NCBI GenBank assembly: GCA_002327865.1
Contig: DCUQ01000010.1
Coordinates: forward strand, 117,020 to 181,019
Reading direction: 5' to 3'
Source: Syntrophaceae bacterium UBA2210
GTDB taxonomy: Bacteria; Desulfobacterota; Syntrophia; Syntrophales; UBA2210
Length of the DNA: 64,000 nucleotides
Every line of letters starts with the position of its first letter. Within the stretch, counting starts at the first letter, position 1. A program made the position numbers and the translations under genes. Positions 26,271 to 33,984 of this stretch are shown one piece after another. A model generated the notes under the pieces. The model was given only the letters and a program-made list of their open reading frames with translations. It did no database searches and had not been told where the DNA came from.

Positions 26271-26770
26271 TGAATAAGAAAGGCATAGTAGTTTTCTCTT
26301 CTATTGTCGCTTTCTTTTTATTGTCTCTTATTCCCTGTCATGTGTTGCGAATAGAAACGCCGGGGAAACATCGAACGGTCTTCGTTCAGATAATTCGGCC
26401 GGATTACAAGTTTTCAACAACATACATCCACTCGGTTGAATTGTGTCCTGTCCGTGAATATTTCATAATCGACCAGGATTTCAGGATCGTACTCTATGAG
26501 ACGACATTCTCTTCCTGCAATACCGGTCTCCCCACTACCCTCTCCGGAGATGAAAAACTCTTTATCGAAGATGATCAAATATGTATCTCTAACATGCACA
26601 GGGTACTGAGAGAACTTGATCTATGGGTTAATAAAAAATATGATAATATCCTGACACTGGAAGATGGTGAAACATTGGAACTCCCGTCTCTGGCTGGAGA
26701 CGTGCTGTTACGTATCACAGTAGAAAAGCTGCCCCTTGCAAGTCTGTTGTATCTGAAAGCGAAAATCTAA
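26270..26770 (+). CDS. DUF1850 protein linked to TAXI-TRAP transporter
   Basis: A 166-residue protein with an N-terminal signal or anchor helix (IVVFSSIVAFFLLSLIPC). It is followed by the DUF1850 core, recognised by YIHSVELCPVREYFII. Proteins of this family are found beside TAXI-type TRAP permeases, but their role is not established. They may be accessory subunits at the outer face of the membrane. The start is uncertain. ATG 26270 sits against the attenuator T-run with no ribosome site, while TTG 26219 would read through the hairpin and add 17 residues. Position between binding protein and permease supports a transport role. Confidence 0.75.
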   Translation: MNKKGIVVFSSIVAFFLLSLIPCHVLRIETPGKHRTVFVQIIRPDYKFSTTYIHSVELCPVREYFIIDQDFRIVLYETTFSSCNTGLPTTLSGDEKLFIEDDQICISNMHRVLRELDLWVNKKYDNILTLEDGETLELPSLAGDVLLRITVEKLPLASLLYLKAKI

Positions 26771-26779
26771 GAGGATCTT

Positions 26780-29500
26780 ATGGAACCACAGAGACCGGCA
26801 ACTATCTACGAAAACATAGCGGACATTGCCAAATATGATCCGGAGTTTCGATTCCGTCAGCTTACCGGTATCACATTGAAACTTGTTTTTTTTATGACGC
26901 AGGTTCTCTCGATATTTCATATATATACGGCAGGCTTCGGTGTTTTTCAGGAATGGCGGCACAGAGCGTTTCACCTGTCCTTCGTTCTTCCGCTTGTATT
27001 CTTTCTGTATGCGATACGAAGGGATAATACTGAAGAGAAAAAGCATCTCGTTTATGACATCATCTACGGTATTATCGGAGCCGTTATTACAGGTGCCCTG
27101 TTTCGTGAAGTTCTGGAACTTTCAGGCAATGCCTCACTTACTCTCTCCGCGATATCGTTCCTGTTTATTCTCTACTTCAAGCGCAGAGAATTCCTGCAGA
27201 ACAGAGCTTTTGTATATGCGGATTTTGTTATATTCACCGCAATGATCGTCGCGCTGGCATCAGGTGCAAATATTGGTTTCCGATATATGCATCTCGGAGA
27301 AGCTTTCGAAAATTCCGGGACATCTCTGTTTTTCTGGAGCATTTTCCTGTTCGGCGTGTTCTTCAGCATCATAGTGCTTTTTGCCCTTCAGTGGATCAGA
27401 GCACTGCTTGCCATAATAAAGAACACAAATTTCTCCTATAATCAGAATAACATCCCCTACTTCGATGTATTCTTTGCAATTATCGCGTCCTTTATATCTG
27501 TTTATATATTCCTGGAATTCAACAGTCTGGTCATGCGCGCGGGCCTTCCTCTCAAGATGGATGTTATTGTCGGCGCCTTTGCCATCCTCCTGGTGCTGGA
27601 GGGGGCACGACGCAGTATCGGACCTCCGCTTCCCATTATCGCCTTTCTTGTTCTTATAAACTGCTACCTGGGACCATATTTTCTCGATATCCCCGGACTC
27701 AATTTTTTCGCACACAGGGGATATTCCATCGAACGGATAGTCGAACACATGTATCTCGGTACGGAAGGTATATATGGCATCCCTCTCGGTGTCGTTGCCA
27801 CCTTTGTATTTCACTTTGTACTGTTCGGAATCTTCATATCAAAGACAGGCCTGGGACAATTCTTTATGGATTGCGCGATGGCCATTGCCGGCTGGTCTGC
27901 CGGCGGTCCGGCCAAGGTTGCCGTTATAAGCAGCGGTTTCATGGGGTCTATCAGCGGAAGTTCCATAGCGAACACGGTTACTACCGGAGCATTTACGATT
28001 CCCTTGATGAAAAGTGTCGGATACTCACCACGGTTTGCCGGCGCCGTGGAAGCAGCTTCATCTACAGGTGGACAGTTGATGCCACCTATTATGGGTGCCG
28101 CCGCGTTTATTATGGCGGAATTTCTGGGTATACCGTATATAAAGATCGCTGCATGCGCGATTGTCCCTGCCATACTGTATTTCTTCGCTGTAGGCACCAT
28201 GGTGCATCTGGAAGCCAAGAAACAGGGATTACTTGGACTCCCTCGCGAGATGCTGCCTAACCTTTGGCGGGTCGTGAAGAAAGGATGGCTGCTGCTAACA
28301 CCTCTGTTTGTCATTATATATCTACTGATATCGGGAAGCAGCCCGTTTCTGGCGGCTTTCTGGGGAATTTTCTTCTCGGTTGCAATAGGCCAGATTCACA
28401 GAAAAACATACCCCCTGCTGATTACCGTTTTTCTTGCAATCCCTTCCGTCCTGGTCAGAGCAAATCCACTGGAACACATATCCCTGTTCTCGATAGTGTG
28501 GTTTGCCCTGCTTGTCGCCGGGTTTGCCTGTTCCTTTAAAATAATGGAACGGATTTCATTAGTTACGGGGCTTGTGCCCCCTATTGTCCTCTTGCTGTTG
28601 CTTGCATGCGGACTGGAACCGTCTCTTTGCGCTTTCTGGGCGATTACAACTGTTATCGCAATAGGGGTTTGTTACCGGGAAAGTAAGATGAGAATACCGG
28701 ATATAATGGAAACATTGGAACTGGGAACAAAAAATGCCCTGGCTATCGGCGCCGCCTGTGCGTGTATCGGTTTTATCGTCGGGGCAACAACCCTCACCGG
28801 CCTGGGGCTCAAATTTGCGGCCGCGGTTATAGAACTTGCCCACGTAATGACATCTTTCGTCATGAGCCTCGATATATTTCATCTCCTGAGTACAAACTCC
28901 GTCGCATTGTTCATTACACTTGTGCTAACCGCCGTAGCATGTTTCATACTCGGCATGGGAATCCCCACAACGGCACAGTATATTATCGCATCCATGATAG
29001 CTGCTCCGGCGCTCATGCAGTGGGGTATTCATCCCCTGGTATCCCATATGTTCGTGCTGTTTTATGCAGTCCTCGCCGATGTAACTCCTCCCGTAGCTCT
29101 TGCTGCCTACGCGGCGTCGGGAATTTCCGGAGCCAACCCGTTCAAAACCGGCTTTACCGCTTTTGGTCTGGCCTCCGCAGGATTTATCGTCCCTTTTATT
29201 ATCGTGTCCGCCCCGGTAATCCTCTGGCTGCCGTCGCTTCTCAATCCGGAAGTTCCTTTCGACTATCTCAGGTTTGCGCACGTATCCGTAACCCTGCTGA
29301 TGGGTATTGTGGCACTTGGAAGTACCGTCATAGGATATTTCAGGATCAAATCGACCATTATTGAAAGGACATTGACAGGTATAGCAACCATTTCTCTCTT
29401 CTCACCGAATGGTTACAGCGACATGGTAGGCATGGCCATACTGATATTTCTGTACATAGTCCAGGGCAGGAAAAGCCGTATAAAAATAAAGGAGAAATAA
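26780..29500 (+). CDS. TRAP transporter permease, fused small and large subunits (TAXI type)
   Basis: A 906-residue polytopic membrane protein with roughly 18-20 hydrophobic helices. The N-terminal 250 residues correspond to the DctQ-like four-helix part and the rest to a DctM-like permease with the repeated Gly-rich motifs SISGSSIANTVTTGAF and MGIPTTAQYIIA, and DVTPPVALAAYAASGI near the end. Fusion of the two subunits is normal for TAXI systems. GAGG precedes ATG 26780. It uses an ion gradient to import the ligand bound by the upstream periplasmic protein. Confidence 0.93.
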   Translation: MEPQRPATIYENIADIAKYDPEFRFRQLTGITLKLVFFMTQVLSIFHIYTAGFGVFQEWRHRAFHLSFVLPLVFFLYAIRRDNTEEKKHLVYDIIYGIIGAVITGALFREVLELSGNASLTLSAISFLFILYFKRREFLQNRAFVYADFVIFTAMIVALASGANIGFRYMHLGEAFENSGTSLFFWSIFLFGVFFSIIVLFALQWIRALLAIIKNTNFSYNQNNIPYFDVFFAIIASFISVYIFLEFNSLVMRAGLPLKMDVIVGAFAILLVLEGARRSIGPPLPIIAFLVLINCYLGPYFLDIPGLNFFAHRGYSIERIVEHMYLGTEGIYGIPLGVVATFVFHFVLFGIFISKTGLGQFFMDCAMAIAGWSAGGPAKVAVISSGFMGSISGSSIANTVTTGAFTIPLMKSVGYSPRFAGAVEAASSTGGQLMPPIMGAAAFIMAEFLGIPYIKIAACAIVPAILYFFAVGTMVHLEAKKQGLLGLPREMLPNLWRVVKKGWLLLTPLFVIIYLLISGSSPFLAAFWGIFFSVAIGQIHRKTYPLLITVFLAIPSVLVRANPLEHISLFSIVWFALLVAGFACSFKIMERISLVTGLVPPIVLLLLLACGLEPSLCAFWAITTVIAIGVCYRESKMRIPDIMETLELGTKNALAIGAACACIGFIVGATTLTGLGLKFAAAVIELAHVMTSFVMSLDIFHLLSTNSVALFITLVLTAVACFILGMGIPTTAQYIIASMIAAPALMQWGIHPLVSHMFVLFYAVLADVTPPVALAAYAASGISGANPFKTGFTAFGLASAGFIVPFIIVSAPVILWLPSLLNPEVPFDYLRFAHVSVTLLMGIVALGSTVIGYFRIKSTIIERTLTGIATISLFSPNGYSDMVGMAILIFLYIVQGRKSRIKIKEK

Positions 29501-29501
29501 A

Positions 29502-30500
29502 GTGAGCAATAAAGCGATACGAGTGGTGCAATACGGATTGGGCCCTATCGGGAGTGCCGTGGCACGCCATATTGTCGAAAGAGATGGTGTTGAGCTGGTC
29601 GGCGGAGTGGATATTGACCGGGCAAAAACAGGCAGGGATATGGGTGAGGTAATCGGTCTCGACAGCCTCTTGGGATTTCCTGTGGTTAACGACCTGGCTC
29701 TGGTGATGGAAAGGACGGCAGCAGATGTGGTGATGCACACGACCGGCTCTTTCTTTGATATTTTTGAATCTCAACTTGTTGAAATTCTTAAAGCCGGGCT
29801 GGATATAGTATCGACATCCGAAGAGCTTTCCTTCCCCTGGCTGGCTCATCCGGATGCCGCAGCAAGAATAGATGCCGCAGCAAGGCAGGCCGGCAAAACC
29901 GTATTGGGGACAGGGGTCAATCCCGGCTTTCTCATGGATTCGCTTCCGCTTAACCTTACAGCCATCTGTCAACGGGTTGATCGCATTGACGTGACCCGCC
30001 GCATGAACGCCTCACTGCGACGAGGACCTTTCCAGGCAAAAATAGGTTCGGGAATGACGGTCGCAGATTTCATGTTAAACATGGAAAATGGGCGTATGGG
30101 ACATATCGGACTGCCGGAATCGATGGGAATGGTCTTTTCCACATTGGGTAAAACTATGGTAAAATACGAATCAGGTGTCGAACCGTTAATAGCCGATTCC
30201 CCTGTCACTACCGATTATTTTGAGGTACAGGCCGGCCAGGTAAGAGGTCTTAAACAGGTCGCCCGCGGGTATACACCGGACGGCGAATTCATGACGCTCA
30301 CTTTCATAGCGGCGCTGGATGAGAAGGAAGACGGCGATACCATTCTGATTACCGGGAAACCGGATCTGGAGGTCCGGTTGAGAGGTACAAACGGTGATAC
30401 CGCTACTGTGGCCATCGCGGTAAATGCCGTGCATCGTGTATTGGATGCTATGCCTGGTCTGGTCACAATGCGTGATTTGCCCATCGTAACAATCTGGTAA
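29502..30500 (+). CDS. DapB/2,4-diaminopentanoate dehydrogenase-like oxidoreductase
   Basis: A 332-residue Rossmann-fold dehydrogenase. It opens with a nucleotide-binding motif (VVQYGLGPIGSAVARHI) and shows the dihydrodipicolinate-reductase-like layout with GVNPGFLMD in the middle. The closest characterised type I can recall is 2,4-diaminopentanoate dehydrogenase of ornithine fermentation. The true substrate may differ. GTG 29502 follows GGAG and lies one base after the permease stop, so the gene is tightly coupled to the transporter. With the aminomutase downstream it suggests oxidative deamination of a diamino acid or beta-amino acid; this is inference. Confidence 0.78.
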   Translation: MSNKAIRVVQYGLGPIGSAVARHIVERDGVELVGGVDIDRAKTGRDMGEVIGLDSLLGFPVVNDLALVMERTAADVVMHTTGSFFDIFESQLVEILKAGLDIVSTSEELSFPWLAHPDAAARIDAAARQAGKTVLGTGVNPGFLMDSLPLNLTAICQRVDRIDVTRRMNASLRRGPFQAKIGSGMTVADFMLNMENGRMGHIGLPESMGMVFSTLGKTMVKYESGVEPLIADSPVTTDYFEVQAGQVRGLKQVARGYTPDGEFMTLTFIAALDEKEDGDTILITGKPDLEVRLRGTNGDTATVAIAVNAVHRVLDAMPGLVTMRDLPIVTIW

Positions 30501-30526
30501 CTAAAAATGGCAGGCGAGGTAATCTT

Positions 30527-32341
30527 ATGAAAAAATCGATTGATTTATCAAAAAGAGAACTGCTTCAAAGACTATGGAAGGCGGAGCCCAAACTCAAGAG
30601 CATCCTTTGCGATGCCAAACATGTGGAAGAGGCACGGTATGTGTTCTTCGATTATCTCGATCGTTTCAGAAGAGATTTGTACAATATGAAATCGGATACA
30701 CTCTTCGCGAATTTAAATGTCGTTGAAAAGAGAAACGCCCGGGAATGTATCAGGGTACTCTCAAATACGATGCGAACAGAAAACGAGCATCTGACTAAGG
30801 CATCACCCCTGGGACTCCTGTACGATCTTGCGACTGATGAGGAAAAAGCTCTCGAAAAGGTAAGCGAGGGATTTCTTCTGGAATACATTGCCCTGCTGGA
30901 GGGCATCAGAGGAACGTATGGAAAACATTCCAGATATCACGAACTGCTGGATCAGAAAGAGGGAAGAGATGCGGCTATCGAACGATCTTATCAGTTGGAC
31001 GCTTACGGTAAGATGATAAGAAAATACTTCAAGCGGTATACTACAGGTCTTAACCCTCAACTGATCAAAAAAAGAGGTGAACTTAAGCATAAGATACTGG
31101 ATTATTTCGGAGCCGGGGAAGAGGATTGGAACAATTATCTCTGGCATATGAAACATATCATCAGGGATATTGAAACACTGTCCGCTCTTGTGAAACTCGA
31201 TGACGACGAGATAGAAGGTCTGACCATGGCGACAAAGAATCATATCCCTTTCGAAATAACACCTCATTATCTATCTCTTTTTAATGAAGACGGGAGATGT
31301 GATCATGACCGCGCTATTCGCGCACAGGTTATACAGAGTACTCGGTACTGCATAAACGTCCTCGCAAATCAGGGGGACGGAAGAGACATGGATTTCATGG
31401 GCGAGCGTGCCACTAGCCCGATAGACGGAATTACGCGCAGATACCCTCAGATTATCATTATGAAACCTTTCAATTCGTGTCCCCAGATATGTGTTTACTG
31501 CCAGAGGAACTGGGAGATAAAGGATATCAGCGACAACCCCATGATGCCCAGAAACAAGGTGGAGGATATGATAAGCTGGGCCAGGGAAGATAAAAATCTC
31601 TCGGAGATCCTGATAACCGGAGGAGATCCCCTTACGTTGAACAACAAATATCTCGACTGGATGATAGGAGAAGTTGCGGCAATCGATCATGTAGACAGAA
31701 TAAGAATCGGGACCAGGACTCTCGTAACCCTTCCGCAGAGAATCAATGACGGCCTGATTGAAATCCTTGAAAAGCATCACGAATGGGGAAAGAGAGAAAT
31801 CGCCATCGTTACACATATCGAACATCCTGCCGAGATATGCCCGGAAGTTCTGGACGCCGTAAAAAAAATACGAAAACTGGGGATCAATATCTATAATCAA
31901 CAGGTTTTTACCTACTATAACAGCAAAAAATTCGAAACGGCCTTTCTGAGAAAAACGCTCAAGGTTTGCGGTATCGATCCATATTATACATTCAACTGTC
32001 AGGGCAAGGGAGAAACCGTGGACTTTCGAGTCCCTATAGCAAGAATATTGCAGGAGAACAAAGAAGAAACAAGGCTTCTCCCCGGTCTTGTCAGGACGGA
32101 TGAACCAGTCTTCAACGTGCCGAGGCTGGGAAAATCACATTTGAGAGCTTGGCAGGATCACGAGGTCATCATGATTCTGCCGGATGGCCGGCGGGTATAC
32201 AGATTCTATTCATGGGAAACAAAATTGACAACGGCGAATGATTATCTCTATACGGATGTGTCCATTTACGATTATCTCAAGAGGCTCCAGCGGGATGGCG
32301 AAAATATAGAAGATTATTTTGCCATGTTATACTATTTTTAA
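30527..32341 (+). CDS. KamA-family radical SAM aminomutase with long N-terminal extension
   Basis: A 604-residue protein. The radical SAM motif is CPQICVYC (C-x3-C-x2-C, about residues 318-325), followed by EILITGGDPLTL, the SAM-binding GGDP segment typical of lysine and glutamate 2,3-aminomutases. A candidate PLP lysine is in RLGKSHL (about residue 534). The first 290 or so residues are a helical extension lacking in classical KamA (about 415 residues). The enzyme should move an alpha-amino group to the beta carbon using SAM, PLP and a [4Fe-4S] cluster. The substrate is not clear. GAGGT precedes ATG 30527. It is the last gene of the TAXI-TRAP unit and convergent with an HD-domain gene. Confidence 0.83.
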   Translation: MKKSIDLSKRELLQRLWKAEPKLKSILCDAKHVEEARYVFFDYLDRFRRDLYNMKSDTLFANLNVVEKRNARECIRVLSNTMRTENEHLTKASPLGLLYDLATDEEKALEKVSEGFLLEYIALLEGIRGTYGKHSRYHELLDQKEGRDAAIERSYQLDAYGKMIRKYFKRYTTGLNPQLIKKRGELKHKILDYFGAGEEDWNNYLWHMKHIIRDIETLSALVKLDDDEIEGLTMATKNHIPFEITPHYLSLFNEDGRCDHDRAIRAQVIQSTRYCINVLANQGDGRDMDFMGERATSPIDGITRRYPQIIIMKPFNSCPQICVYCQRNWEIKDISDNPMMPRNKVEDMISWAREDKNLSEILITGGDPLTLNNKYLDWMIGEVAAIDHVDRIRIGTRTLVTLPQRINDGLIEILEKHHEWGKREIAIVTHIEHPAEICPEVLDAVKKIRKLGINIYNQQVFTYYNSKKFETAFLRKTLKVCGIDPYYTFNCQGKGETVDFRVPIARILQENKEETRLLPGLVRTDEPVFNVPRLGKSHLRAWQDHEVIMILPDGRRVYRFYSWETKLTTANDYLYTDVSIYDYLKRLQRDGENIEDYFAMLYYF

Positions 32342-32352
32342 AGTCAATCCCC

Positions 32353-33120
32353 TTAAGCCTGTGTCCTTGAATTCCTTAGAGGTTTTCCTTTAAGTTCCTT
32401 ATACAGCTGTGTTCCGATTTTCAGGCCGAGAGCTATAAAATCGGGGCCGTATTGTCTGCCTGTAGAAGTTCGAAAAGTATCTATGATCCTTTCCAGGCTT
32501 TTCAGCCCTGCGGGGAAATGGTCCAACAAATTCTCGATGGAAGTATTCATGGTCTCTGACATGTCCCATACCATCTCCGTGAAATTATCGGGCCCCCACC
32601 GGAACTTGTCTGCATCGTACAGAGCATTGGAAAGAAGTTGAGCACCCGGATCGGCGAGAGGAACAGGCGGTTGAAAGGCTTCATGGTTTCCTATTGCGTC
32701 AACCACGGCTCTGCGTTCTTTATCACTGAGTTCAAATTCTCTCAGAATCTTCCTTGCCTCTTCAGCTCCCTGGCGGGCGTGATCGTTGCTTGATCGTTCT
32801 ATATCATGCAGAATACCTGCTATGTGTGCCAGGCCGACAGCACGTTCAATGCCGTCATTTTCCCCCGCATCCTGCCTTTCTACAAATATTATGGCACCCG
32901 CATCTATGGCAACCTTTATTGCGTGAGATAATCCATGACCGGAAAAATTCACACGTGCCGATAGTATCTTTATACACACCGGAATTATTGGATTACTTTC
33001 AAACAGACGGAGGGATTCGTTAATTTCATCCACTTTTTCCAGATGAAACCTGGGAGCAGGCAGGATGCGGGCGATCATTTCTGACAGGATTCTCGCATCG
33101 GAAAAAGTGTAGACTACCAT
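32353..33120 (-). CDS. HD-domain protein
   Basis: A 255-residue soluble protein with an HD phosphohydrolase fold: first His in HGLSHAIKV (about residue 62), HD pair in GILHDIER, later HARQGA and NHEAF metal-ligand positions, and a final DADKFRW. Such proteins hydrolyse phosphate esters or (p)ppGpp-like and cyclic nucleotides. No particular substrate can be named. It lies 10 bases downstream of the His-rich membrane-protein gene, implying co-transcription. Its 3' end is only 11 bases from the convergent aminomutase gene with no clear terminator between. Confidence 0.72.
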   Translation of the reverse strand: MVVYTFSDARILSEMIARILPAPRFHLEKVDEINESLRLFESNPIIPVCIKILSARVNFSGHGLSHAIKVAIDAGAIIFVERQDAGENDGIERAVGLAHIAGILHDIERSSNDHARQGAEEARKILREFELSDKERRAVVDAIGNHEAFQPPVPLADPGAQLLSNALYDADKFRWGPDNFTEMVWDMSETMNTSIENLLDHFPAGLKSLERIIDTFRTSTGRQYGPDFIALGLKIGTQLYKELKGKPLRNSRTQA

Positions 33121-33130
33121 CGAATATTTT

Positions 33131-33778
33131 TTACTCCTTTAAGGAAGTTACTGATTTTCCGCAATCCCCTTTCGGATTTCCTACAAACAAAAGCGGAAAT
33201 ATTATATCACTAATACAGCAGGGAATCAGGACGGCAATAAAAAGAAATACAAAAACCGTAATATACGACAGCAAGTTCAATGTACCCCCTAAAGCCATAA
33301 TTATATGGAAAAGAGAGGCCCAGGTGCTGAGAAGAACATGTCCCGCATGGGGAAACTGTGTCGAGGGCCGGAAATAAGCGATCGCTATCCCCAATACTGC
33401 CAGGGGGTTCACCAACCACCATTTCTCGATAAAGCCTATATGGAGCCCCCGATTGGGCATATCGAGCATAAGTTCGCCGAGATATGGTATTAATGAATCG
33501 CTCACGGTAGCAATTCCGACGGAACCCATGTAACCAATAGCCAACAGAATCCAGATATTACATCTACGTTTGAATCCGCCGCATCTATGAAGTTCGTACA
33601 TGGAGGCTGTGACAAGGGCGCTCAGGACAACGTGTATCGGATGGAGAATATAGAATATATCTGAAGCGGTTGAGTGGTGTATATGCTGAAAGAAAATCAT
33701 AATGACTATTCCGGTGATTGCGCCGAAGAAGGTGAAGGGTGCATGATTTTTTAGTTCTTTCAGTATTTGCCCGACCAT
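33131..33778 (-). CDS. His-rich polytopic membrane protein of unknown function
   Basis: A 215-residue inner-membrane protein with about six hydrophobic helices. Clustered His occur in FFQHIHHSTASDIFYILHPI near the first helices, and again in GLHIGFIEKWW and FPHAGHVLLSTWASLFH. The repeated His at helix ends suggest metal or heme binding or transport, but I do not recognise the family. The start ATG 33778 has a weak GA-rich upstream element. It is the promoter-proximal gene of a two-gene unit with the HD protein. Confidence 0.6.
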   Translation of the reverse strand: MVGQILKELKNHAPFTFFGAITGIVIMIFFQHIHHSTASDIFYILHPIHVVLSALVTASMYELHRCGGFKRRCNIWILLAIGYMGSVGIATVSDSLIPYLGELMLDMPNRGLHIGFIEKWWLVNPLAVLGIAIAYFRPSTQFPHAGHVLLSTWASLFHIIMALGGTLNLLSYITVFVFLFIAVLIPCCISDIIFPLLFVGNPKGDCGKSVTSLKE

Positions 33779-33984
33779 AACTATCTCTTCTTGTCAAAAA
33801 AGACGCTTTTTACAATCTTTACATGAGGTTGAATTTTGAAAAGCTATCTTAAACAAAACGCATATGCAAGCCTTTTGTTCAGGAATGGCATATTGCGACA
33901 CTTGATCTGTTGCGTTCCTGTGACAAGCAGGTTATAAGAAAGCTTTTAATTATATCAGGCGAAACAGAATCGATGGAGGAATAA

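Noticed and set aside
27811..28314. Minus-strand frames inside the TRAP permease gene
   Set aside because: They are antisense shadows of a 906-residue protein with clear family motifs.
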